Below the pieces are notes generated by a model. That model did not search any database and was not told where the DNA came from. It saw only the letters and a program-made list of their open reading frames with translations. This document shows positions 23,933 through 36,932 of a stretch of DNA of 64,000 bases, in pieces; positions within the stretch are counted from its first letter, which is position 1; every line of letters starts with the position of its first letter. This stretch comes from Acanthosepion pharaonis (lineage: Eukaryota; Mollusca; Cephalopoda; Sepiida; Sepiidae), in assembly GCA_903632075.3 (NCBI GenBank), contig CAHIKZ030001779.1, positions 2,696,001 through 2,760,000 on the forward strand, given 5' to 3'. The position numbers and the translations under genes were made by a program.

Positions 23933-23934
<2 letters not shown>

Positions 23935-23964
<30 letters not shown>
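23935..23964. repeat. (TA)n microsatellite
   Basis: Right boundary of the foldback element. Confidence 0.97.
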
Positions 23965-23967
<3 letters not shown>

Positions 23968-23971
23968 TATT

Positions 23972-24027
23972 ATTAATTAAAGAATATCAAACCTTTGATT
24001 TTAAGTGTTTGATATTTTTTAATTAAT
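23972..24027. repeat. 21-bp-arm hairpin
   Basis: ATTAATTAAAGAATATCAAAC (23972-23992) and its complement with one mismatch at 24007-24027. Confidence 0.85.
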
Positions 24028-24044
24028 TATATATATATATATAT

Positions 24045-25356
24045 GAAAGAAAAATACAGAAAAAACAAAATTCTGAATATGCATTATTAATGTTAAAATA
24101 AAGTCGACGTCGGACGTTTCGGTCTATTTAAGACCATCTTCATGGACATTTTCATTTAAACATAATTAACATTATAACTTATAACAATTTAACACAAAAG
24201 ACGATGGACATAAGAGCCTAACTAATTCAAACAGATAACTGAAATTTTATACAGATCAGCGTTCTGTTTAAATATGATCACGTAGTCGTCTCGCATAGGC
24301 GATGTTGTTAAGACGTATTCGAAGATGATTTCAAAAATTAAAAATATCAAAAAGTCGATTGAAAATTTTTTATAAAAGTTAAAAGAAATCTCTTCCGTTG
24401 ATGTTGGAATACGTAGTGAAACAATTGGTTCTTATATCTTCAACAAGCTTGAAAGTCCTTCCCGTTACAATGCAAATCCAAAAATGATTTCAAAAACGAT
24501 GCAACAGTTCTAAAAAACAGTTTGATAAAAATTCCATTCCTTACTTGATCTATTATTCTCGTCCAAGCTTGAAATTGTTATAAGTTATAATGTTAATTAT
24601 GTTTAAATGAAAATGTCCATGAAGATGGTCTTAAATAGACCGAAACGTCCGACGTCGACTTTATTTTAACATTAATAATGCATATTCAGAATTTTGTTTT
24701 TTCTGTATTTTTCTTTCATACTGTCGGATTTATATCCATATATTTGCTTACATACTGTCTACTGAAAATACAAACCTGAATTTACTTTATAACGTGGAAG
24801 ATTTCAAGCTTGGACGAGAATAATAGATCAAGTAAGGAATGGAATTTTTATCGAACTGTTTTTTAGAACTGTTGCATCGTTTTTGAAATCATTTTTGGAT
24901 TTGCATTGTAACGGGAAGGACTTTCAAGCTTGTTGAAGATATAAGAACCAATTGTTTCACTACGTATTCCAACATCAACGGAAGAGATTTCTTTAACTTT
25001 TTATAAAAATTTTTCAATCGACTTTTTGATATTTTAATTTTTGGAAATCATCTTGAATACGTCTTAACAACATCGCCCACAGAGACGACTACGTGATCAT
25101 ATTTAAACAGAACGCTGATCTGTATAAAATTTCAGTTATCTGTTTGAATTAGTTAGGCTCTTATGTCCATCGTCTTTTGTGTTAAATTGTTATAAGTTAT
25201 AATGTTAATTATGTTTAAATGAAAATGTCCATGAAGATGGTCTTAAAGGGAAACGTCCGGCGTCAACTTTATTTTAACATTAATAATGCATATTCAGAAT
25301 TTTGTTTTTTCTGTATTTTTCTTTCATACTGTCGGATTTATATCCATATATTTGCT

Positions 25357-25361
<5 letters not shown>
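24045..25361 (+). mobile_element. Penelope-type repeat complex: one inverted and two tandem units
   Basis: The unit starting at 24573 (AATTGTTATAAGTTATAATG) recurs in direct orientation at 25185, so the unit length is 612 bp; the second unit is truncated at 25361. 24045-24572 is an inverted near-identical copy of about 24805-25330. Tandem pseudo-LTRs with an extra inverted piece are the layout described for Penelope-like elements. Each copy carries the string ATGAAGATGGTCTTAAA...GAAACGTC. No long ORF, so this is probably a non-autonomous or end-only copy. (TA)n arrays flank both sides. Confidence 0.75.
24615..24661 (+). ncRNA. Hammerhead-like motif inside the Penelope-type unit
   Basis: Stem I GTC (24615-24617)/GAC (24657-24659); box CATGAAGA, which matches CUGANGA with one inserted A; stem II GGTC (24627-24630)/GACC (24638-24641); GAAA (24642-24645); stem III CGT (24646-24648)/ACG (24652-24654); then UC as the cleavage site (24655-24656). 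The other copies lie at about 24100-24147 (minus strand, same sequence) and 25224-25270 (stem II destroyed). The inserted base makes self-cleavage doubtful. Confidence 0.5.

Positions 25362-25402
<41 letters not shown>
25362..25402. repeat. (TA)n microsatellite
   Basis: Lies between the Penelope-type unit and a Tc1 end. Confidence 0.97.
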
Positions 25403-25404
<2 letters not shown>

Positions 25405-25406
<2 letters not shown>

Positions 25407-26135
25407 GTGTTACACAAAAGTATGTGAACCCCTAAGATAATATTTAAAAAATTGTCACTTTTTTGCAGATAATCAACAAATTATAATTAAACCATATATT
25501 AATTTAGAAAAATCTTTATTAAATGAATTACAAGCAGTTCAAAACGTTTTATCAAAATTCATTAAAATTTTAAAAACTTAAAATTTACAAAAATAAATGT
25601 ACCCTTACATTTAATATTTTGTGATTCTGGGTTTTGAGGTCATGATGTTGACCAGACTTTTTCTATAAATTTTAAGAAGTTTCTAGCAATATTGAACATC
25701 AGTTTTTGACCATTCTTCTTGGCAAAACTCCTACAATTGCTTCATATTACCTGGGTTTCTTGCATGTACTGCCTTGTTTAACTTGAACCACAGATTTTCA
25801 ATTGGAATTTGACTAGGTCATTCCAAGACTTGAAATTTCTTATTTCAAACCCATTCTTTTATGGATTTGCTTTGATGCTTCTGATCATTGTCCTGTTGGA
25901 ATATCCATCTCCTGACAGAAACCCAATTTTCAAACGGTTTTGTTCAAAATTGCCTGGTCTCTTGTAGAATGCATACTATTTTACCTGTTGCAACTGCAGT
26001 AAAGTATCCGCAAATCATAATACTGCCACCCTCATTTTTAACTGTTGGTATCAAATTCTTCTTTTTAAAAGATGTATTAGAAGTTCACCAGACATACAGC
26101 CCATATCCCTATATTTTTAGTCTGCTGTGATTATT
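25405..26135 (-). pseudogene. Tc1-like element, 3' end and transposase C-terminal half
   Basis: CAGTGTTACACAAAAGTATG at 25405 is a Tc1-type TIR adjoining TA repeats. Minus-strand coding: KNEGGSIMICGYFTAVATGK, RRWIFQQDNDQKHQSKSIKE (second catalytic Asp in QQD), FQVLEWPSQIPIENLWFKLN (third acidic residue Glu in PIEN kept, but about four residues of the usual SPDLN are deleted) and EEWSKTDVQYC. The other TIR and N-terminal half are missing. Stops and frameshifts present. Confidence 0.82.
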
Positions 26136-26329
26136 TAAGGGGCAAAAGGGAAATTTTATGCAAGCCCTATATTGTAATTTGAACAATTTGTATATTGTAA
26201 AAATATTTTGTCATGTTAATAAATGTTTGTGTCTTTACAAAATTCACTTTGAGTAAGAGTTTTCATTTTTCCATGGGTCCTAGTGAAGACCACTCTACTT
26301 TGTATCTTGTCGACTGGTGCTACAGGATC

Positions 26330-26645
26330 ACAAACAAAGAAATGTACCAAATAGCAGAAACCAAAATACTTAAGGACTTCCAACAGCATCAACAGCTAAA
26401 ATGGATATCATATATAACTTGAAATGAAATTAATAATAAGATGTTAACACTACTTCAAATTAAAGGTTAGAAAGGAAACTCAGAACTAAAAAACTGATAG
26501 CAGCTACTGGACTTGAGAAATCTATTTTCCTGAAAAATTGTTTTAAAGGAAAGATTGTATAAATTTAAACTGAAAGTAGTAATGTCTGCTTGTTTAATGA
26601 ATGCCAAATGTTTCCCTATAAAGAAATAGCTAATATTATCATTAT
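26330..26645 (+). repeat. Unclassified interspersed repeat, copy 2
   Basis: Homologous to 12888-13115 (see there). It ends at the ATT/ATC microsatellite. Confidence 0.6.
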
Positions 26646-26706
26646 TATCATTATTATCATTATCATTATTATTATCATTATTATCATTATCATTATTATT
26701 ATCATT
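26632..26706. repeat. (ATT/ATC)n microsatellite
   Basis: Alternating ATT and ATC triplets. Confidence 0.95.
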
Positions 26707-26859
26707 ACCATTTAAAATTAATTATAAAAGGTAAGCTAAAACATTTGAAATCTTCCTCCTTCCCACTTCTTCTCTGTCCTTTCTTTTTAATAGAGCCTTG
26801 CAAGATTCCTGCTTTAATGTGAATAGAAGAGTGGCAGTTGAACACAACTTTCATTACAC

Positions 26860-27190
26860 AATTTGTTAAGAAAGATTGGATCAAGTAGAATATTCAGCCA
26901 GAGACACCAGAGCCCTTTTCTTTGTGAAGAAGGTCAGTGTGTCAAAGCTTGCCAAACACTTTTGAGATATCTAAAGTCACAGCCCATGCTTCACTGTTCT
27001 TATCTAAAGCTTGATAGACAAATTCAACAACAAACACTAACACATCAGTGGTTGACCTAGAAAAGTAAAAGCCATATCATTTATCTGAGAGAAGTGTGAA
27101 GTGAGATGCTTAACCTATCCAAAGCTGATGAGAGCCTCTAGTATTCTGCCAAAACAGAGGTAAAAGACTAATAGGTTGATAATTTGAGAT
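26860..27190 (-). pseudogene. LINE reverse transcriptase fragment
   Basis: Minus strand: VVEFVYQALDKNSEAWAVTL then DISKVFGKL*HTDLLHKEKG and SGVSG*IFYLIQSF. This is RT domain with the first catalytic Asp (xLDISKxF box), the same family as 33550-33690 (ALDISKAFDRVW) and 7130-8215. Two in-frame stops. Confidence 0.8.
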
Positions 27191-27642
27191 ACATACAAAT
27201 AAAAGACAAAAAAACATTTCTTGATTAACACATTTCATCCCTTGTGGTAATTTATCACAGTAAAACTTCCTCAAGAGACAAAATGCATTGAAAAGAAAAC
27301 TTTTCCTTTTGTCATTTATTTATATTTTCTTTATAGATACATTTTATTTATATCTGATCTTTTACACACACACAAACAAACACGCATGCATGCATGCACA
27401 CACACACATATGGGTGAATATGATAAATCAAAACAATGTTAAACAATTGAATGTTCTCCTTCTTTGGGTAAATACTTTGCAACACATTTTGTCCTCTAGA
27501 GCTTCATCAAACTAAATACTTTTATACATGGAATTATATATATATATGTAGGAGTAGGAAATATAAATGGGAGCATTGGTTATACTAATTATGTACTGAG
27601 GGAAAATGTCCAAACAGTGAATTTTAAGTTTTTATATTACAT

Positions 27643-27690
27643 AATGTATGTATGTATGTATGTATGTATGTATATATATATATATATGTA
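27643..27690. repeat. (TGTA)n-(TA)n microsatellite
   Basis: About six TGTA units then TA units. Confidence 0.95.
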
Positions 27691-27705
27691 TGCTTGTATG
27701 TATTT

Positions 27706-28090
27706 ATTTGTTTAGTAGCATAACAACTCCTTATGGGTCATTTAATGTTGAAATTTAATTTTCTTGGGAGCATGTGTAATTTCTTTTACAAAAATATACT
27801 GTTAGTAATTTTTTTGCAAAAATGTATTGCAGGTATTTTTTTTTCTTACAAAAATGTATTGTTGGTAATATTTTTTACTATGAAAATATATTTCTGGTGT
27901 CTTTACTATAAAAATGTTTATATTAAGATAGTGTTTTGACCCTATTTCGGGGGTTCACCATTTTCCCTATTGCTGGGACCCTAATTGGAGCTACCACACT
28001 GGGTTAGCAATTAAGAGGTGGTTCTATGCTTCTCAAAACCTTCCAATTAGAGGCCTTGCTGCCAGATGTAGTTCATCATACCTAGTACAG
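27706..28090 (-). mobile_element. SINE-like element, copy B
   Basis: Contains the family blocks in order: TAGCATAACAACTCC..GGGTCATTTAATG, then repeated (C)AAAAATGTATTG..GGTAAT units, then TGCTGGGACCCTAAT, GCAATTAAGAGGTGGTTC and GAGGCCTTGCTGCCAGATG, ending near ATCATACCTAG. TATGTATG strings on both sides may be target repeats. Sister copies at 4456-5324 and 46958-47404. Confidence 0.8.
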
Positions 28091-28129
28091 ATGTATGTAT
28101 GTATATGTATGTATGTATAGCACAAACAG

Positions 28130-29220
28130 TCAAAGATTTTACCTGTACATGACTCATTTCAAAGCTGCTAAAACTTCCTAGCTTGAGTTGAAATTCACTT
28201 GCTATGAAGCTTTCGTTCATAAAAGCTGAAGCTAATATCACCTCAATCACTTTTCTGCCTGTGAATCAAAGTGAATTGTATTTGTTAGAATTAAGAATTT
28301 TTGATTAAGTGATGGGGTTAATGACCTTCGACACAAAGTCAATGTAGAATGTAAAAATAAAAAAGAGCAAATAAATAGGAAGCCAGGGTTAAGGGAGAGA
28401 ACAAATTAAGTCAAGGAAATAATTCAATCATTGCAAATAGTAAAACTTGATGTGACCTCAGTGCTCACTGCCATAAAAAGTATACTTCAACCTTTTAACA
28501 CTGTAAACAGGAGTTGCAAGGACATTTTCACTGTATCAATGCCTGCTACTTTTCAATAGTGGTGCTAAAATGGTTCCATTGTGAAGGAAGAAATCAACTG
28601 AAATTCTTTTTCTGGTTTCAAAGACTTGTAAATTTATTTTGACATCTCTTTCTTTTTGTTGTATATTGTCATCTTCTTCATATGCCTTACACTTGGATTC
28701 TTTCTTTTCATTTTCAACTACTCCTCCCTATTAATCTAAACTTTTTCTTTCATAAACTTCTTTTTCTTCTTCTTCTTTTTCAACTCATTACTCTTCAGTA
28801 TTGACTTCATTAACTCCTTTATTTTTATTCTTTTCTCCCCCTCTCATTCAATTCTTCCTCATCTTCTCTAAGCTTCACTTAAATACATCTTACACCACAA
28901 ATAAAAAAAAAATTCTTTTTGTTCATGCTTTAAAGTTGCCAAGAGGAACATGTTTCACCAAAGAAGAATAAAACAGACTACCTTACCTGTTATGAAGTAA
29001 GCAATTGTCTGTAAAAATTTTAATGGCTTTAGAACTTATCATAGTATTTCTTGAATGCTTCAGAAATGTCTAACATGAAGAAATGACTAAGCAGACGTTT
29101 CAAAATGATGCACTGCATGTCATTATAACCTTCTTCAAAAGACATCAAAACATGATTTTTGATCTAGGGACCTCTGAAATAAACTTAGTCTTAACATCAC
29201 TGTAAGAAGAATCTGGCAAG
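28130..29220. other. Spacer
   Basis: No gene recognised. 28640-28910 is pyrimidine-rich on the + strand. Confidence 0.5.
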
Positions 29221-29224
29221 TTCA

Positions 29225-29790
29225 ATAAATTAATTTGTTTTTCAGTCCAGAAAGACTTTCATGCTGTACTGGTTGATGTTCACATAAAGATTAAGTGGAC
29301 TAAGGAAAAAGTGATATGAACCAAGAAAAAACTGAAAGAAGGAAGAATTCTTTGATATGAAGAAGTTTAATTTAGATAGTCTTGATGAAATACAATGTTA
29401 CTAGCATCAGCTTTCGAAGACAAACAAGTTTGTACCAAAAAATTTATTTAGCAGGTAAATTATAATTGTGTGAGGAACCTTTACAGTAAAAGATAAAGTT
29501 GAAGTGGAGTTGATGGAAGGCAAGCATAAATGCTCAAAAGTATGTAGAAGCATTAGAAAAGAATTTCATATTTGTTGAACACCATTATGGAAGAAAGTTT
29601 GTATTCCATCATCATAATGTAGACGTTCACAATGCTGAGTTCACCAAAGAATGATTTGTATACAAGGGTATCAGGTTTATTGACTGGCCTACAAAAATGT
29701 CAAAATTGCAATTCTATTGGAAATTTGTGAGATATCATTTCAAGATGTAGGTACAACAAAGAAAACCAATCTGAAAAGAGAATTAGTTTA
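29225..29790 (+). pseudogene. Tc1-like transposase pseudogene
   Basis: Plus strand: FDMKKFNLDSLDEIQCY*HQ, matching the FSDEKKFNLDGPDG box (first Asp kept), GTFTVKDKVEVELMEGKHK, YVEALEKNFIFVEHHYGRKF (shifted frame), FVFHHHNVDVHNAEFTKE, where the second catalytic Asp of QQDN is replaced by His, and RFIDWPTKMSKLQFYWKFV in place of IDWPxKSPDLNPIENLW, so the third acidic residue is lost. Clearly dead. TIRs not identified. Confidence 0.75.
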
Positions 29791-29799
29791 ATCTTGCAT

Positions 29800-30570
29800 A
29801 TAGCATTGCTGGTATGAAACCACATTTAAAAACAGAGTATTTTGGGTCCTCAGTCCAAAACATCTGTACTTATGCTTTACAGTAAACAGAAAGCATTGTA
29901 CTTTTTAAATATTGTCACTTTCATAATTAATTCTTTTTACAAAGAAATTATAATATCATATACTTATTTTATTCTTGGAATTTCTGTTTTTTCAAAATTT
30001 GCATATAATGATGCACTGAAAGCCCAAAGGTTGAAATTGATTTGAAAATAGAATTTGAGCAATATTTGAAATTACAAGTTATATTTGTGAGCTGTTTGAT
30101 AATTACTTCTACTACTTTACACAAACTTACATGCAAAACATTCCACATATTTTAAATGTCTCATATAAAAAGACAGACACGAGAGCCAAGTTTAGATCCA
30201 ATTCCTATCAAAGAAACCTGATACCCTTACCAAAGGTTTATCAATTGTCGTGCACTATGAAACAAGTTGTACTAAAAACAAGAAAAAAAACCTCCTCGGC
30301 AATTAATCAGCTTAAGGTAACAAAGGTTAGGTCAGCATTTGTCTGTTCCTAAAGTAGATTTTCCTCTCTTCAAATGACATTTTTTCATCTGAATTAGAAA
30401 GAAAGTGGTAAGCATAAAAAGATATTTGTATTTATTTTTGAATGCAAAAGGCTTGGTGTTAGCACAGAGTAAACTTGATGAAGACATTTTTATTTCTTAT
30501 AATTTGCTGTTTCATTCTCTTCAACTTCAAGATTTCTTTCCCTGACATTTAACCTTGCAATGTTTGTTAC
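29800..30570. other. AT-rich spacer
   Basis: No feature recognised. Confidence 0.5.
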
Positions 30571-30573
30571 AAG

Positions 30574-30615
30574 CATACATACACACACACACACAAACAT
30601 ACACTCTTTTCACAA

Positions 30616-30649
<34 letters not shown>
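30574..30649. repeat. (CA)n and (TA)n microsatellites
   Basis: CA units at 30574-30593 and TA units at 30618-30649. Confidence 0.95.
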
Positions 30650-30655
<6 letters not shown>

Positions 30656-32378
30656 AATGGTTATAATGTTTGCTTTCTTAACATGAGACCCAGATGTTTA
30701 ATTTGTCAAGAAGGTGAGTTTGATGTCATTTGTCTGAGGAGGCAAACACAACCTCCAACACTTTTAAAAGTATGTAAAATTCATATCACAGGTTGACTCA
30801 AGCTTTGTGAGTGAAACTGGTAGCAGGAACTGTTTGGAAGACATTGATGCTTGTACTGCCACAAAGTCACAAATCATCATGAATTTAAAACATAGTGACA
30901 TTGACAGAGTTTATGGTCTCTCCCAGAAACTATAACTAAGGTCTGCTCACTATAGTTGCAATATAGACTACAGGTGGGCTCTGTGGGTGTTGAACAAACT
31001 TGAATGTGCCTGAATAGGTGTTTATGACAGAGACTGACTAGCAGCCTAAGATGACTGCTGTGCTTGAAAAACAGGAGAAGCATTACAAAATAGTTGATCC
31101 TGTTGGACAATTTCGTCTGATGTCAAATTGTTTAATATCAGGTGAAAACTTGTAAAGGAATTTACCAAAATTATGTCTTATGTTCCAAGTAACTTCAACC
31201 AGTCCATCATTGGTTGTTTTCAATAGCCAGCTTGTGTTGCACAATTATAGCATGTGAACTCACATTCATTTCAAACTTTGGACTTTTAACAGTGTAGATG
31301 CTAATTTTTTGTTATTTTTTGGCTTTCTACTGATTTTCTCTGAAAACAACCAATGATGTTTGATTGTCAAAAGTACTCAGAACATAATATAATTTTTCAA
31401 AGTTTCTATAGAAGTCCCCACACATCTTTTTTATTAATGTAATTATTATTTTATTCAATAGTGGCACTCTCAAGAAATGTCCATCAAAGTTATTTTCTCT
31501 TTTGATAAGATTTTTAGACCAAAGTTGTGGTGGAACTTATTTTTATGTATGACTAATGCATTTCATAAATTGTTATGTGTAAGATCTATTTTGTGTTTAT
31601 AGATGTGCATTTTTATTTCTGAAAGTTTCCCCAATATATTGTAAGGAACAGTTGTGACAGTTTATTTTTGTTATGGATATTTTGGTTCTGACCATATCCA
31701 TAATAGTTTTGGATATAGTTGTAATTATTTTGGTATTGTTAAGATTGGATAAATTGTTTTGGATAATAGATGTTAAGGAGTTTGTATTTAATATTATATA
31801 CCTGTTTTTATCTAGTTTATTGTCATTGTTGTTGTCATCATTAATATCATCTTTTTTGTAGTTATATGTTTTATATGCCTTTCTCTTAGCATTGGTGGAT
31901 GAAACAGTAAGGATAATTGAGGCATTTGAAAGTGTTTGCCATTTTATTCCACTATTTGCAGATTTCAGATAACTTTCTAATTCTTTCCCCTCAGATTTTT
32001 TTTATCTTTCTCAAATGATAACAGCTTTACATGACTTTTACAATCTTCCAAGGCATTTAGTCCTCATGAGGAGAATTCTATAAATTCAATATATAATTTT
32101 TGAACATTTTTCAAAATTAGTGTCAAGAGACTTTGGTAATTCAAAAATGCATTATCTAGTGAATATGGAAAATTCACTGTCACAGTTTGTTTCAGAACGG
32201 ATCCTTTTCATTTCTTTTAAGTAGCAAATTGTACATGGAAATATGTTTAAATGTTTTTTGTGTAACCTATATGAAAGCAACACATCAAAGCAACTAACAT
32301 GACCAAGCTGGTGCAAATAATTTTTAAACACTCCATTTGGATATTTTGATTCATCTGACTATGTTGATTCTTCTCAAT

Positions 32379-32379
<1 letters not shown>
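30650..32379. other. Spacer, no gene recognised
   Basis: 30690-31130 has slightly richer sequence and a 77-codon minus frame with several Cys, but no motif that I can name. The remainder is AT-rich. Confidence 0.45.

Positions 32380-32428
<49 letters not shown>
32380..32428. repeat. (CT)n microsatellite
   Basis: About 24 CT units. Confidence 0.98.
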
Positions 32429-32431
<3 letters not shown>

Positions 32432-32824
32432 GTTTATCTCTCTTTAACAGTTGAATTACCTAATCATTCAGAGAGTTCCCTATGGCATAAAGTTTCACAA
32501 ACAATTTTTGGTAGATTTGAGTATTCAAAGAACCTTCTTCATAAACTAGGCAAATTTATGTTTTTTAGCATTTTAGTTGTATTTTAGCTTTCTTAAAATA
32601 CAAAAGTACAAATGCTTAAAATGTTGCTCATTTTATTTTTATCCTCAATATTAGAATCAGGAAAAATATTTTTTTTATAAATACGCACTGACACAACACC
32701 TGTTACAATATCAATAAAATGTTCTTTTTGTATGTATTTAATTAAAACCAAAGACTCCTAATATATATATTGCTATAATATAGCAACAAAACCTTTTGAG
32801 CCAACTCAGTACTGCACATACATG

Positions 32825-32828
<4 letters not shown>

Positions 32829-32870
<42 letters not shown>
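32829..32870. repeat. (TA)n microsatellite
   Basis: About 21 TA units. The overlapping minus frame is an artefact. Confidence 0.97.
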
Positions 32871-32873
<3 letters not shown>

Positions 32874-33184
32874 GTATAATCAACATGAAATACTAAAATA
32901 CATGTCATAGATGAATAAAAACAAACTAGCCCAGTTATCAAATTAATCCAGCATCAACTACAGAATTTTCTTCTTGAAAAATAATTTAGGCTTTATATTG
33001 GTGGTGGAAAAAGAAATTTTGATCAGTTACATTGTTGACTGATAACATGCAAGTGTCAACATAATTTTATTAAGTTTTGTCAGTGTTTAATCATTACTCA
33101 TTAAGGACTAAGACTTAGTTTGCTCTTCTTTTAAACTGGTGGATTTTATGTTTAAGGAATGCATACTTATTGATAATCTATTAG

Positions 33185-34890
33185 ATTGTGTTAGATATTA
33201 GAACCATATAAAGCATGTAGACTTGACAGTATTCCTGCAATAGTCCGTAAGAAATGTGCTCCTGAATTTGCTCCAGTTTTCTCTAAATTGTACAGTAAAT
33301 ATCTTGCTGCCTCTTGTTTTCCTGTTTGTTGGAATTCCTCTTCTGTAGTTCCAGTCCTTAAGAACTCAGATGAAATGTCTGATCACTCTAGCCTTCTATC
33401 TCTGATTGGTAAAGAACTAGATGCTCTAATCAACACTGAATTGGTTAAGAATTTAACCTCACAGGCTTGTCTTTCAGATAAGCAATATAGCTTCCACTTC
33501 TCAACTTCAACTGACAACAGTTATTGCTGAAAGAATTTATCAAGCTTCAGATAAAAATAGTGAAGCTTCAGGTGTTGCTTTAGATATCTCAAAGGCATTT
33601 GATAGGGTTTGGTGTGCTAGTTTTCTTCACAAGTTAAAAGGTTATGGTATTTCTGGATAAATTTTTGACCTGATTCAATCTTATGAAACCACAAAATGAA
33701 AGTTATCTTGAATAAACCCTCTTCTAGATATTTTTACATTAATGTCAGTGTCCTCCCAGGTCTTTATCCTTAGACCTATATTGTTCCTAATTTTCATCAA
33801 TGATATTTGTAGTAGGATTGCCAAATAGGATTTTACCTATTTGCATATGTTGGTTAGAAGATAAATAAAGTTTAAAGAGTCAGATCACAGAAATCTGACT
33901 ACCGATCATATGTAGTAAAACAACATTATACAAAAATATTCTCAATGTCATTAGTTCTCAATTCTGCAGATATGCTGGCAATGCAACTATTTACTTCTGT
34001 CTTAATGGTAAGTCTGATCAGTTTAGCAATGTCAAATTGGTAGTTTGATCTTAAAAATGGCCTACAATCTGTTAACTGGTGCAAGAAATAGATTGTTAAT
34101 TTTAACTTCTCCAAAATGAAATTGATCTCTTTTAATCATCTTAGAGAAACTCTTTTTGCCTCCGATTAGCATGGTAGATGCTAACTTCCAGAAGATTGAT
34201 ACATTGCACTTTCTTGAGCTAAAATCTTTTGACATGAAGTGGAAAGATTATATTGAATTCATTGCTAGGTCTGTTGCTAGGATATTTGGTTACTATGTCA
34301 TGCTAGATGGTTTTTTTCCAGAATCTATCTTGCACATTTTACCATTTGTCCATGCACTGAATATTGCTGCCACATCTGGTCTAGTGCTTTTGCTATATAT
34401 CTAGAGATTCTTGATAAAACCCAAAGAAGAATCTGCAATGATAATGGTCCTGAACTGACATCTTGGCTTCAGTCACTTTCCCACTATAATATAGCTTAAC
34501 CTCTGCTTTTTCTATAAATACTTTCATGGTAATTGTTCTGATGGGCTTTGGCACCTAGATTTTACAAATTTAAGCACAGTACTGGATTGGTGGCAAGATT
34601 TCATCATTTTATACAGTTGAAATTGCTATATGTAAATGTAAGTTCTATGTTAACAATGTCTTCTCTTGTATTTTTTGCTTGTGGAACTTTCTTCTGGCTT
34701 ATAACTTTCCAATCAACATTAATCTTCAAAAATTTAAATGCAATGTCATTCGTTATCTTCTGTCTTCTTAATTCCTATTATTATTCTCTCTTCTCAATAG
34801 TGATTTTCTTTTTCTGATATTCTTTCACATTTTTACCTATTTCATCTGAGTGGCTTTATTGCCTTGCTTGGATTGAAATGATTAAAAAAT
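33185..34890 (+). pseudogene. LINE RT ORF pseudogene (CR1/Jockey-like family), longest copy
   Basis: Plus strand in order: LDSIPAIVRKKCAPEFAPVF and SVVPVLKNSDE (RT entry), QASDKNSEASGVALDISKAF followed by DRVW (first catalytic Asp), SVLPGLYP and LFLIFINDI (shifted; GxPQGSVLGPxLFLIFIND block), YAGNATIYFCLNGKSDQF, where YAGN replaces YADD, then HGNCSDGLWHLDFTNLSTVL, and the tail FWLITFQSTLIFKNLNAMS. It extends to about 34890 with the usual SGFIALLG-like end. An unrelated insert (about 33840-33955) precedes the YADD region. Many stops and frameshifts. Confidence 0.82.
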
Positions 34891-34899
34891 TACTTTTTT

Positions 34900-36062
34900 A
34901 ATTAATCTGCTGAATAGGTATTTGATTCAAAGGATAAAACATTTCTCTTGAGTCCTTACTCAAACATAAAATTCAACTTCTATTTCATTACACTAGAATT
35001 TTGTTCATAGTATTTTTGCTTTTTTTAGATTGTTTGCATAAAAATAAAAAATAAGAAATGCAAATCCTCAAGGACATCCATTACATCCATAACTGACATG
35101 CCATGTGGAACTAGAACAGTCTACTTCAGCAAGCAAAATAAAGGGTTCAAACAAATAAGTATAGAATCTATACCTTTGAACATCAAACCATATAAATGTC
35201 TAATCATAAAAAGTGAAAGTAAACTTCAATCATCTTATAGATAAGAGTTGACTTTGGCTACAATTTTGAGAAATGTAAGCAAAGGAATTTCTTTTTTCCA
35301 TAAGGCCTGAAATACAGAAGATCTCATTTAATATTTAGGGAAATTGTAATTTAGATGATTTACTAAAATAAATGATATAAATATAACTTGAGGACATTTG
35401 AAAATATCAGCTTTATGTTATTTCAAGTAATTTCCTTAAATCTAATCCTGATTTCCAAGGGATATCACTTTTATCTTCATTTAATGGATATTAGGAATAT
35501 AATGTTCTAGTTTTAAAGTGTCAATGACTTTTTAAATTGGGTGATTGATAAAGATACATAGAAATACAGAGAAAATGTATAATGTCATAATTCCATTTCA
35601 AAATTATGTGGTTGGCCAATGTTCATGCAAAACTTCAGTCTCCTAACACTAATTTTGAAAAATGTCCAATAATTATATAGTGAATTCCATTGGGAATTCA
35701 GTATGAGAATGTTCTGCAGCATATTCCAATTTTATACTGCTTTGACCTTATGGTAGCCTAATTTTTTTTACCCATCTCTCAATGTATGAAACATTTATCT
35801 AACATGCTTTATTGTGAATAACAGTTAATGAGAAAATGAGAGCAAAATGAATTGTATTTGCTTCTATTTTATATTACAGTTATTATTATCCAGATGAACA
35901 TCATCCAGTGATTGAATGGAAGCAAAATACATTTAACTGATTCTATAAGAGAGCGACTTAAATATTCAACATTCATCTTGTCACAAGATATTTCTTTTCA
36001 CTTTCCACTAATAGCATTCCTTTTTTTATTTAAAGATGATATGTATATGCAGTTTTCTAGTT
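34900..36062. other. AT-rich spacer
   Basis: No feature recognised. Confidence 0.5.
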
Positions 36063-36071
36063 CCTAATATT

Positions 36072-36244
<173 letters not shown>

Positions 36245-36875
36245 GGGACATTGAAGTCAACACCCAGAGGCAACAGTAAACACTAAATGGTGTCTGGTGG
36301 AGAAGATTATCTTCTCAGACAATAAAGGATCAGAACTCATCTCAAAATGCACCCAAGAAAACAATTTTTTACCACGTTACTTAAAAATCAAAAACTGTAA
36401 ATGAACAAGAATAAACAAAAATAATAAAATAAATTAATCCAAATAAATACATCAGTAAATAAACCAAGTAAATAATAATCAAATTAACGAACCATGAATT
36501 CACATATAAACACAAGTAAATGTAATAATAACCAACAATAAAATAATCAATAATAAATAAAAAAGTTAACAAGCAACATTATAAATAGCCAAAAAATTGC
36601 ATGCAAATCCACAATTCTTCCCATTCAATAGCCCCTAGAATAGTTCAAATGTAACCATTACTACCCACCAAAATAACCATTAGATTAATACAATAGACTA
36701 TTCACAATACATCACTGACCTCTATATATAAATTGATGAGCAAAAACAAAATGCATATGGCCTGATGATTACGTGTAGTATGAATCAGAATGTTGCCACT
36801 CAGTGGTGACATCAATGTCCACTTTTATATTTACATGTGCTCTTTCCCTGATATTGAACACCTTAAAACTATATT
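36245..36875. other. AT-rich spacer
   Basis: 36300-36560 is A-rich with AATAA/ATAAATC strings. No gene recognised. Confidence 0.5.
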
Positions 36876-36880
36876 TTATC

Positions 36881-36932
<52 letters not shown>
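36881..36932. repeat. (TA)n-(TG)n-(TA)n microsatellite
   Basis: Compound dinucleotide array. Confidence 0.97.

Noticed and set aside
30877..31110. 77-codon minus frame with several Cys/His
   Set aside because: No regular zinc-binding spacing and no recognised family.
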